Shown here piece by piece: positions 1 to 5,316 of a DNA stretch of 5,316 nucleotides. Numbering within the stretch: the stretch's first letter is position 1; every line of letters starts with the position of its first letter. A program made the position numbers and the translations under genes. Source of the DNA: Sedimenticola sp. (GTDB taxonomy: Bacteria; Pseudomonadota; Gammaproteobacteria; Chromatiales; Chromatiaceae); NCBI GenBank assembly GCA_027041035.1, contig JALULB010000348.1, positions 1 through 5,316 on the forward strand, read 5' to 3'. The notes under the pieces were generated by a model. It saw nothing but the letters and a program-made list of their open reading frames with translations, did not search any database and had not been told where the DNA came from.

Positions 1-259
1 GTATTGCCGCATACTGGCGGTCTGTGGGTGTTTCCAGCGGTAGTATTTCCAATGCCGATAGGATCAGGTCGATACGCTCGGCAAGTTTTGCCGAGTTTGA
101 CTTGGCCGCGCCATATCGGAGTTCCGCCGCGACAACGATACTGGTGCAAATACTGTCTTCACCAGTCTTGGTGATTTGCGCCGCTACTTCGCCCTGTGGA
201 TTTCGAACCAGATCGGACAGGATATTGGTGTCCAGCAAGTACCTCGGTGATGCACTCAC
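1..259 (-). CDS. vapC: VapC-like PIN-domain toxin, 3' end beyond the window
   Basis: The first 86 codons are present and the gene runs off the left edge. It starts at a GTG (259-257) whose GTGA overlaps the vapB stop by 4 bp, the usual sign of translational coupling in toxin-antitoxin pairs. The N-terminus reads YLLDTNILSDLVRNP (residues 7-21), with D10 as the first PIN-domain acidic residue. AAELRYG follows at 44-50, with E46 as the second. This pattern is typical of the VapC/FitB-like PIN ribonucleases, Mg-dependent enzymes that cut tRNA or rRNA and stop translation. The later acidic residues should lie in the missing part; family members are about 130-135 residues long, so roughly 45-50 are unseen. 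Whether the toxin is intact cannot be judged. The family call is secure; the RNA target is unknown. Confidence 0.93.
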   Translation of the reverse strand, partial: MSASPRYLLDTNILSDLVRNPQGEVAAQITKTGEDSICTSIVVAAELRYGAAKSNSAKLAERIDLILSALEILPLETPTDRQYAAI

Positions 260-498
260 AGTTGCACGTCATCCAGTGATGGCAGATCCTCGTCAATATC
301 GGGGAAAGGTTCAGTCAGAGGATCCAGCGTGGCGAGCAGGGCCAGTAACTTTCCTTTACGGATCGGCTCCACGATCAGGCGGTCTCCTTCCTTGTGGATG
401 ATGGCTTCCTCGCCTTCCAGCTCGAATTCACGAGGGATGCGCAGTGCCTGGTTGCGCCCGTTACGAAAGAGGCGGACATGGCGTTCAGAAGTTGACAT
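256..498 (-). CDS. vapB: VapB-like AbrB-fold antitoxin
   Basis: This 80-residue protein is the cognate antitoxin of the overlapping vapC. Residues about 6-47 form a SpoVT/AbrB-type swapped-hairpin DNA-binding domain, recognisable by RLFRNGRNQALRIPREFEL (residues 9-27) and the following strand pair ending in RLIVEPIRKG. The C-terminal 20 or so residues are acidic and proline-containing (DPLTEPFPDIDEDLPSLDD), as expected for the disordered tail that wraps the toxin. The ATG at 498-496 is supported by an AGAGGA ribosome site at 511-506 with 7-nt spacing. Antitoxins of this kind neutralise VapC and, alone or with it, repress their own promoter; a matching palindrome lies just upstream. The gene is full-length for the family and shows no damage. 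Confidence 0.93.
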   Translation of the reverse strand: MSTSERHVRLFRNGRNQALRIPREFELEGEEAIIHKEGDRLIVEPIRKGKLLALLATLDPLTEPFPDIDEDLPSLDDVQL

Positions 499-518
499 CG
501 GGGTATCCTCTGGCTGGC

Positions 519-540
519 GGCATATGTTGAAGCATATGCC
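519..540. promoter_or_regulatory. perfect 8-bp inverted repeat, probable VapB/VapBC operator
   Basis: GGCATATG (519-526) and CATATGCC (533-540) are exact reverse complements separated by 6 bp. The repeat covers the predicted vapBC -10 box and start site and lies 20 bp upstream of the vapB ATG. AbrB-type antitoxins bind palindromes in this position to autoregulate their operon, so an operator is the natural reading. The binding itself is inferred. Confidence 0.65.
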
Positions 541-559
541 TGGAGGGCCGTCAAGTCAA
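531..559 (-). promoter_or_regulatory. predicted sigma70 promoter of vapBC
   Basis: On the minus strand a -35 TTGACT (559-554) is followed by a 17-bp spacer and a -10 TATGCT (536-531). This would start transcription around 524 and give a leader of about 25 nt before the vapB ATG. A second TTGAC lies at 554-550. The -10 sits inside the inverted repeat at 519-540, so a bound repressor would block it. Predicted from sequence only. Confidence 0.6.
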
Positions 560-744
560 TTGACAGGCAACTGAAAAACGGGTGTCGGAAATATCCGGAG
601 CTATTTCAAAAGATAGTAAAATCTCATGGGACTTGGCAATTACCATGAAACCTGGATGTTTCCGATAACGGTGTCGACGCTTTGTATTCATCATGGATTG
701 GTGAGGAAAATAACCATGCCGATGTTTTTCTTTCGATCATTCAA

Positions 745-828
745 CGTAACTACTCACCCCTGCCGCCGATGTTTCCTCCAGAAACAGCCGATAGCGGCGG
801 CGATTCCTGTCAGGGGTGAGTCGTTACG
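745..828. repeat. 84-bp nested inverted-repeat element (possible miniature or solo IS ends)
   Basis: The 18-bp ends, 745-762 and 811-828, are reverse complements at 17 of 18 positions; the one mismatch is 751 against 822. The outer ends read GTAAC...GTTAC. Inside lies a second stem, CCGCCG (763-768) with CGGCGG (795-800), and an apical hairpin GTTTC (771-775) with GAAAC (781-785). It ends 7 bp from the Uma2 stop codon. The GTAA tips and 17-18 bp end length recall IS66-type terminal repeats, but no matching 8-bp target duplication is seen (738-745 CATTCAAC, 828-835 GATGGCCT). No T-run follows on the minus strand, so it is not a standard intrinsic terminator, although the hairpin could still stabilise the 3' end of the upstream transcript. 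Confidence 0.75.
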
Positions 829-834
829 ATGGCC

Positions 835-1395
835 TTACTCGACGCCGGCGTAGAGTGACGCGGCTGGTAGTGTCAGGTCGATGGACGCGAACGGCACGTC
901 GTCGCCTTCGGTGTAGCGGGTCAACGTGGTCTCGCCGTTCGAGACGCTGTAGCGGTCGATCTCGATGCGTTCCTGGGCGATGGTGAAATACTCGCGCAAC
1001 GACGGCAGGCTGGTGTACGCCGCGAGTTTTTCGAGCTTGTCGCGGGTCTCGGTCGATGGAGACAATACCTCGACGATCAGCAGCGGCTGGTTCTCGTAGT
1101 AGTCGCTGGGTGGTTGCCGGTCGCAAGCCACCATGATGTCGGGGTAATAGAACAGGTCGTTGCCGCGCGTCTGGATGCGTACTTTCATATCGGCCATGTA
1201 GACGCGACAGGGGGCGTTGCGCAGCTGTCGATGCATCTCGGTGGCCAGCGCGAGGGTGATCAGGTTGTGCGCGCGGCTCGCGCCGACCATCGCGACGACG
1301 TAGCCGTTGTCGTATTCGTGCTTGTTTTCGGCCTGGCGTTCGGCTTCGAGGTAGGCTTCCGGGCCGATGGTCGCGCGGGTGGGGGCAAGTGCCAT
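835..1395 (-). CDS. Uma2 family (DUF820) putative restriction-endonuclease-fold protein
   Basis: A 186-residue protein of the Uma2 family, a PD-(D/E)xK nuclease-fold group common and multi-copy in cyanobacteria and some purple bacteria, with no settled cellular role. Visible family marks are the N-terminal YLEAERQAENKHEYDNGYVV (residues 15-34), YYPDIMVACD (83-92, with D86 as the putative metal ligand), LIVEVLSPST (106-115, with E109), and DKLEKLAAY (119-127) followed by LREYFTI. Length and motif order are normal, so it looks intact. The ATG at 1395-1393 has a GGGAG ribosome site at 1408-1404 (8-nt spacing). It begins 22 bp after the hemH stop on the same strand, so it is probably read from the hemH transcript, though no functional tie to heme synthesis is known. 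A nucleic-acid substrate is inferred from the fold only. Confidence 0.9.
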   Translation of the reverse strand: MALAPTRATIGPEAYLEAERQAENKHEYDNGYVVAMVGASRAHNLITLALATEMHRQLRNAPCRVYMADMKVRIQTRGNDLFYYPDIMVACDRQPPSDYYENQPLLIVEVLSPSTETRDKLEKLAAYTSLPSLREYFTIAQERIEIDRYSVSNGETTLTRYTEGDDVPFASIDLTLPAASLYAGVE

Positions 1396-1417
1396 TTCGC
1401 GGTCTCCCGATGTTTCT

Positions 1418-2440
1418 TCAGACGGTTTCCGCCGAGTCCGGCGGGGTGTCTTCCCAACCCTCGGTGTGCTGTCGCCACAGGCTGCGTAGCAGCGCCTGTT
1501 GGCCGTCGCCGGCGTTCAGCGCCGGGATGTATTCGTAGATCTTGCCGCCGGCTCCGAGGAAGTAGTCGCGGTTCTCGACGGCGATCTCCTCCAGGGTTTC
1601 GAGGCAGTCGACCGAGAAGCCGGGGCAGATCACCTGCACCCGTTCGACGCCTTCCTTGCCCCATTGTTTCAGCGTTTCGCTGGTGTAGGGCTTGAGCCAT
1701 TCGCGCGGTCCCATGCGTGACTGGAAGCTCAGCGCCCAGGCGCCGTCCCGCAGGCCGAGCTTGTCGGCCAGCAGGCGGGCGGTCCGGCGGCATTGCCCGG
1801 GGTAGGGGTCGCCGGCCGTGGCGTAGTCTTTCGGGATGCCGTGGAAGGACATCAGCAGGCGCTCCGGCGTGCCGTGTTCGGCCTGCCAGGCGCGCACGCT
1901 GTCGGCCAGCGCGTCGATGTAGAGCGGATGCGCGTGATATTGGTTGACCAGGCGCAGTTCCGGTATCCAGCGCCATTTCGACAGTACTCTGGCGATGGCG
2001 TCGAAGGTCGAGGCGGTGGTGGTCGCGGAGTATTGCGGATACATCGGCAGCACCAGGATGCGTTGCGCGTTCAGGCCGCGCAGCTTGTCCAGCGCGGTTT
2101 CGATCGACGGGTTGCCGTAGCGCATGCCGAGCGCGACCGGGATGTCGCCGGGGAGCTCGGCGAGCAGTCGTTCGGACAGGTACAGCAGCGGCGAACCCTT
2201 TTCGTTCCACACGGCTTGGTAGGCCTTGGCGGATTTCCTCGGTCGGGTGCGCAGGATGACGCCATGCAATACGAGTTTCCACGCCAGCGGCGGGATCTCG
2301 ACGATACGCGGGTCGGAGAGGAATTCGGCCAGGTAGCGGCGGACATCCGGTACCGAGGGCGAATCCGGCGTGCCGAGGTTCAGCAGCAGCAGGCCGGTGG
2401 TGGCGGGTTGGTCGAAGCGGAAAGCGGTGCTGGTGGTCAA
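1418..2440 (-). CDS. hemH: ferrochelatase (protoporphyrin/coproporphyrin ferrochelatase)
   Basis: A 340-residue ferrochelatase, which inserts Fe(II) into the porphyrin ring in the last step of protoheme synthesis, in the cytoplasm or at the inner membrane. Seen in order are GLLLLNLGTPDSP (residues 16-28), GSPLLYLS (82-89), the signature LVLPMYPQYSATTTASTFD (129-147), LLMSFHGIPKDY with catalytic H200, SFQSRMGPREWLKPYT (238-253) with metal-site E247, and the C-terminal VICPGFSVDCLETLEEI (270-286). The three cysteines (217, 272, 279) do not form an obvious 2Fe-2S cluster motif. The frame stays open well upstream into antisense ftsK, but the family alignment starts near residue 15 and no in-frame ATG is close. 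TTG at 2440-2438, with a weak AGG 8 nt upstream, is the best start. Identity is certain; the start is moderately sure. Confidence 0.95.
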   Translation of the reverse strand: MTTSTAFRFDQPATTGLLLLNLGTPDSPSVPDVRRYLAEFLSDPRIVEIPPLAWKLVLHGVILRTRPRKSAKAYQAVWNEKGSPLLYLSERLLAELPGDIPVALGMRYGNPSIETALDKLRGLNAQRILVLPMYPQYSATTTASTFDAIARVLSKWRWIPELRLVNQYHAHPLYIDALADSVRAWQAEHGTPERLLMSFHGIPKDYATAGDPYPGQCRRTARLLADKLGLRDGAWALSFQSRMGPREWLKPYTSETLKQWGKEGVERVQVICPGFSVDCLETLEEIAVENRDYFLGAGGKIYEYIPALNAGDGQQALLRSLWRQHTEGWEDTPPDSAETV

Positions 2441-2494
2441 GTGATCTGCCTGTGGTTTTCGGCCGGGGTCGGTGCGACCGGGCGCGGTTCGGGA

Positions 2495-2500
2495 TAGAAT
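2495..2500 (+). promoter_or_regulatory. candidate -10 box for ftsK
   Basis: TAGAAT at 2495-2500 differs from the sigma70 consensus by one base and is followed by a G/C-rich start region, giving a leader of about 30 nt before the ftsK ATG. The -35 side (around 2472-2478) matches poorly, so an activator or an extended element may be needed, or the box may be chance. No convincing promoter for hemH was found on the opposite strand of this 97-bp divergent region. Confidence 0.4.
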
Positions 2501-2537
2501 GCCGCAATTCCCTGTTGTATGGAACCCGTTGCGCTTT

Positions 2538-4847
2538 ATGTCCCAGGCCCGATTGAATACCGAGATTGAGCATCCGCTGAGCATGGCGATGACGCGACGC
2601 CTGCGCGAGGTGGCGATTCTGCTGATCGGCGCGCTGGCGTTGTTCGTGCTGATTTCGCTGGCGACCTTCGATCGCAACGATCCGGGCTGGTCGCTGGCGA
2701 GCGGCGCGCAACTGACGCGCAATGCCGGCGGGCCGGTCGGCGCCTGGCTGGCGGACGTGTTGTTTTTTCTGTTCGGCCTGCTGGCTTTCCTGTTTCCGGT
2801 GATGATCGCGTGGAGCGGCTGGCTGATCTTCAAGCAGCGCAACGACGACGACAGCGTGAACATCCATCTGGTGGCGCTGCGCTGGGCGGGTTTTGTGCTG
2901 ACCATCGCCGCCGGTTGCGCGCTGGCGGCGGCGTCCAGCGGCGATTTCGGCCTGGGCCTGCCCGAGGGCGCCGGCGGTATCACCGGCAAGTTCATCCATG
3001 GCGAGCTGCTCGGCGCGGTGAGTTGGGCGGGTTCCGCGCTGTTTCTGATCGCGGTGTTCCTGGGTGGCGTGACGTTGTTTACCGGTATCTCGTGGCTGAC
3101 CGTGATGGAGGCCATCGGCGGCAGCATCCTGACCAGTTACCGCGTCATCGCGCGGCGTTTCGCGCAACGCGAGGAGCGTGCCGAGGCGAAGGATCTGAAG
3201 AAGCAGCGCGCGGTCGCGGTGAAGGAAGAGAAGGTGCGCAAGAAGTTGCGCAAGCCGGTCAAGATCGAGCCGACGCTGAAGAGCGTCGAGCCGAGCGAAC
3301 GCGTGGATCGCGAACGCCAGGTGCCGCTGTTCGATGTCGAGGTCACCGGCGATGTGCCGCCGCTGGCATTGCTTGATCAGGCCAAGCCCAGCGGCAAGGG
3401 CTACACGGACGAAGAGCTGGAGGCGCTGTCGCGCCTGGTCGAGTTGAAATTGCAGGATTTCCGTATCCAGGCCGAGGTGACCGCGGTGCATCCGGGGCCG
3501 GTGGTGACCCTGTTCGAGCTGCAACTGTCGCCGGGCACCAAGGCGTCCAAGGTGACGAACATCGCCCGCGATCTGGCGCGCGCGTTGTCTACCATCAGCG
3601 TGCGCGTGGTCGAGGTGATTCCGGGTAAGTCCGTGATCGGCCTGGAGATTCCGAACGAACACCGGGAGATGGTCTATCTCAGCGAGACGCTGCAATCGCG
3701 CGAGTACGACGAGGCGCGCTCGCCGCTGACCATCGGCCTCGGTAAGGATATCGCCGGTAACCCGGTGGTCGCCGACCTGGGCAAGATGCCGCACGGCCTG
3801 ATCGCCGGCACCACCGGTTCCGGCAAGTCGGTGGCAATCAACGCGGTGATTCTGAGCCTGCTGTTCAAGGCCACGCCGGATCAGGTGCGGCTGATCATGA
3901 TCGATCCGAAGATGCTGGAACTGTCGGTCTACGAGGGCATCCCGCACCTGCTGACGCCGGTGGTCACCGACATGAAGGAGGCGGCCAACGCGCTGCGCTG
4001 GTGCGTCGGCGAGATGGAGCGCCGCTATAAGCTGATGGCCGCGCTCGGGGTGCGCAACATCGCCGGTTACAACCGCAAGGTGCTGGAGGCGGAGAAGGCC
4101 GGCGAGCCGTTGAAAGACCCGCTGTTCGTGCAGGACCCGACCGCCACCGAGCTGCTCGAACACCCGACGCTGACCACATTGCCGTACATCGTCGTGATCA
4201 TCGACGAGTTGGCCGACATGATGATGGTGGTCGGCAAGAAGGTCGAGGAACTGATCGCGCGGCTGGCGCAGAAGGCGCGCGCCGCCGGCATCCACCTGCT
4301 GCTCGCGACGCAGCGGCCATCGGTCGACGTGATCACCGGCCTGATCAAGGCGAATATCCCGACGCGGCTGGCGTTCCAGGTGTCGTCGCGTATCGACTCG
4401 CGGACGATTCTCGACCAGATGGGCGCGGAACAACTGCTCGGTCACGGTGACAGCCTGTATCTGCCGCCCGGCGGCAGCATCCCGCAGCGCGTGCATGGCG
4501 CCTTCGTCGACGACCACGAGGTCCACGCGGTGGTCGAATACCTGAAGCAGACCGGCAAGCCGGAGTACATCGAGGACATCGTGCAGGAACCCACCGAGGC
4601 GATACCGGGGCTGAACGACGGTGTCGGCGCGAGTGATGTCGAGAACAGCGATCCGCTGTTCGACGAGGCGGTGCGCATCGTCACCGAGAGCCGCCGCGCC
4701 TCCATCTCCAGCGTGCAGCGACGCCTGAAGGTCGGCTACAACCGCGCCGCGCGGCTGATCGAGGAGATGGAGCGGGTCGGCATCGTCAGCCCGCCGGAAC
4801 ACAATGGTAACCGCGAGGTGCTGGCGCCGCCTCCGCCGGAGCCTTGA
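2538..4847 (+). CDS. ftsK: DNA translocase FtsK
   Basis: A 769-residue FtsK, the septal membrane DNA pump that clears chromosome ends during division and activates XerCD recombination at dif. The N-terminus has four predicted membrane helices at about residues 24-43, 72-97, 113-133 and 157-184. A charged, Lys/Arg-rich linker (about 205-265) is short compared with E. coli FtsK (about 1,330 residues) and normal for non-enteric relatives. The motor follows: alpha domain about 285-400, Walker A GTTGSGKS at 424-431, Walker [11 protein letters not shown] at 551-560 (D556, E557), and [20 protein letters not shown] (587-606). The C-terminal winged-helix gamma domain (about 705-755, containing [20 protein letters not shown]) reads KOPS-type sequences and contacts XerD. 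The ATG at 2538 is chosen because it precedes the first helix with a usual polar lead-in. Its ribosome site is weak, and GTG 2472 and ATG 2583 are in-frame alternatives. Confidence 0.97.
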   Translation: MSQARLNTEIEHPLSMAMTRRLREVAILLIGALALFVLISLATFDRNDPGWSLASGAQLTRNAGGPVGAWLADVLFFLFGLLAFLFPVMIAWSGWLIFKQRNDDDSVNIHLVALRWAGFVLTIAAGCALAAASSGDFGLGLPEGAGGITGKFIHGELLGAVSWAGSALFLIAVFLGGVTLFTGISWLTVMEAIGGSILTSYRVIARRFAQREERAEAKDLKKQRAVAVKEEKVRKKLRKPVKIEPTLKSVEPSERVDRERQVPLFDVEVTGDVPPLALLDQAKPSGKGYTDEELEALSRLVELKLQDFRIQAEVTAVHPGPVVTLFELQLSPGTKASKVTNIARDLARALSTISVRVVEVIPGKSVIGLEIPNEHREMVYLSETLQSREYDEARSPLTIGLGKDIAGNPVVADLGKMPHGLIAGTTGSGKSVAINAVILSLLFKATPDQVRLIMIDPKMLELSVYEGIPHLLTPVVTDMKEAANALRWCVGEMERRYKLMAALGVRNIAGYNRKVLEAEKAGEPLKDPLFVQDPTATELLEHPTLTTLPYIVVIIDELADMMMVVGKKVEELIARLAQKARAAGIHLLLATQRPSVDVITGLIKANIPTRLAFQVSSRIDSRTILDQMGAEQLLGHGDSLYLPPGGSIPQRVHGAFVDDHEVHAVVEYLKQTGKPEYIEDIVQEPTEAIPGLNDGVGASDVENSDPLFDEAVRIVTESRRASISSVQRRLKVGYNRAARLIEEMERVGIVSPPEHNGNREVLAPPPPEP

Positions 4848-4848
4848 G

Positions 4849-5316
4849 ATGAACAAGCAGGCTTCCCGCATCGAGTTGAAGGTCGGCGGACGCAGTGTCT
4901 GGCAAACCTCGCTGGCCGATTCCGCCGCGATCAATCCGCCGTTGGCAAGGCGCTTCGACGTGTTGCGCGACGATCCGGCGGTGCGCAAATCGCATCTGTT
5001 TCACGGGCGTTACGAGAATCTGTATATCGACCTCGACAGGATTCCACAGCTGTTGCCCGTGCAGGCGGCCGTGTCGCGTCACGCGCGCGAAATCACGTCT
5101 CGGGAGAAACTGAAGCTCGGCTTCTGGTTCAACGACATGGGCAGCGGTCATGTCACTACCTTGCACACGCATGACGATGATGATGAACTGTTGTCGGCGG
5201 TGTACTACATCCGCGTGCCGGCGGATTCGGGTCGCCTGATCCTGCATGCCGGCGGCGAAACCCTGGCGATCACGCCGCGGGAGGGCATGCTGCTGCTGTT
5301 CCCCCCCGATCTGGCG
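4849..5316 (+). CDS. probable 2OG-Fe(II) oxygenase-like (double-stranded beta-helix) protein, 3' end beyond the window
   Basis: 156 codons are present and the gene runs off the right edge. The ATG lies one base after the ftsK stop with a GGAG site at 4838-4841 (7-nt spacing), so it is translated from the ftsK message. Residues about 88-155 resemble the putative 2OG-Fe(II) oxygenase family (2OG-FeII_Oxy_5 / TIGR02466 type): LGFWFNDMGSG, then TTLHTHDDDDELLSAVYYI (103-121), VPADSGRLILH (123-133) and TPREGMLLLFPP (142-153). H106, H108 and D109 are candidate iron ligands, and the distal His and Arg would be in the missing part. No signal peptide or membrane helix is seen. The substrate is unknown. 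A cupin-type relative without oxygenase activity is the main alternative. Confidence 0.7.
   Translation, partial: MNKQASRIELKVGGRSVWQTSLADSAAINPPLARRFDVLRDDPAVRKSHLFHGRYENLYIDLDRIPQLLPVQAAVSRHAREITSREKLKLGFWFNDMGSGHVTTLHTHDDDDELLSAVYYIRVPADSGRLILHAGGETLAITPREGMLLLFPPDLA

Larger units (their letters stand above)
499..834. other. 336-bp gene-free region between the Uma2 gene and vapB
   Basis: No convincing gene is seen here. The right part (745-828) is the nested inverted-repeat element and the left part (519-559) is the vapBC control region. The middle, about 565-745, is visibly richer in A and T than the neighbouring hemH and ftsK. It has one uninterrupted plus-strand frame, codons 649-816 with a stop at 817-819, reading for example YSSWIGEENNHADVFLSIIQ. 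That frame lacks a good start codon or ribosome site. It could be the remnant of a truncated gene or chance. Confidence 0.6.

Noticed and set aside
77..95. Perfect 8-bp inverted repeat CTCGGCAA/TTGCCGAG with a 3-nt loop
   Set aside because: It lies inside the vapC reading frame with no T-run after it, and is explained by coding sequence; chance is likely.
551..694. 47-residue minus-strand frame starting with ATGATG
   Set aside because: No ribosome site, no recognisable sequence, and it runs through the predicted vapBC -35 region.
739..828. Integron attC-like site: ATTCAAC at 739-745 fits RYYYAAC next to a long imperfect hairpin
   Set aside because: The opposite end reads GTTACGA, which does not fit GTTRRRY, and no integrase or cassette array is present.
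626..853. 75-codon plus-strand frame
   Set aside because: It crosses the inverted repeat and the end of the Uma2 gene, has no ribosome site and no recognisable motif.
1409..1422. CGATGTTTC followed by TC, similar to 768-779 in the repeat element
   Set aside because: The match is about 12 bases and falls off at once on both sides, so it is too short to claim a shared origin.
2441..3127. Upstream extension of the hemH frame to an ATG at 3127
   Set aside because: The extra 229 or so residues are antisense to ftsK, show no domain, and lie before the normal ferrochelatase N-terminus.
1260..4988. A 1242-codon open frame on the minus strand, antisense to ftsK and running through hemH and the Uma2 gene out of frame
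   Set aside because: Its translation is low-complexity and rich in Arg, His and Gln, as expected from the complement of GC-biased ftsK codons. The real genes in the same DNA have clear family motifs in other frames.

Overview
The window looks like chromosomal DNA from a gammaproteobacterium. The two housekeeping genes, hemH and ftsK, are GC-rich, and their proteins have the length and motif pattern seen in that class. A purple-sulfur or Chromatiales-like host would fit, but that is an impression from protein flavour and the Uma2 and VapBC content, not a demonstrated placement.

Layout. From a divergent intergenic region at 2441-2537, ftsK reads rightward (2538-4847). It is followed after one base by the start of a gene for a probable Fe(II)/2-oxoglutarate oxygenase-like protein (4849 to the window edge). 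Leftward from the same region run hemH (ferrochelatase, 1418-2440) and, 22 bp further on, a Uma2-family nuclease-like gene (835-1395). A 336-bp gene-free stretch (499-834) follows. It holds an 84-bp nested inverted-repeat element right behind the Uma2 gene, then an AT-richer stretch, then the promoter and operator of a vapBC toxin-antitoxin pair. vapB (256-498) and vapC (259 to the left edge, cut off) overlap by 4 bp.

How the parts work together. HemH makes protoheme and FtsK pumps DNA at the division septum. They are neighbours but not functionally linked. The vapBC module appears to be an autoregulated operon, because its predicted -10 box lies inside a perfect 8-bp inverted repeat. The 499-834 region, with its repeat element, lower GC and adjacent toxin-antitoxin and Uma2 genes, looks like a small accessory insertion next to a conserved core.

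I see no CRISPR array, tRNA, rRNA, complete insertion sequence or clear defence system. The least explained items are the 84-bp repeat element and the oxygenase-like gene coupled to ftsK.
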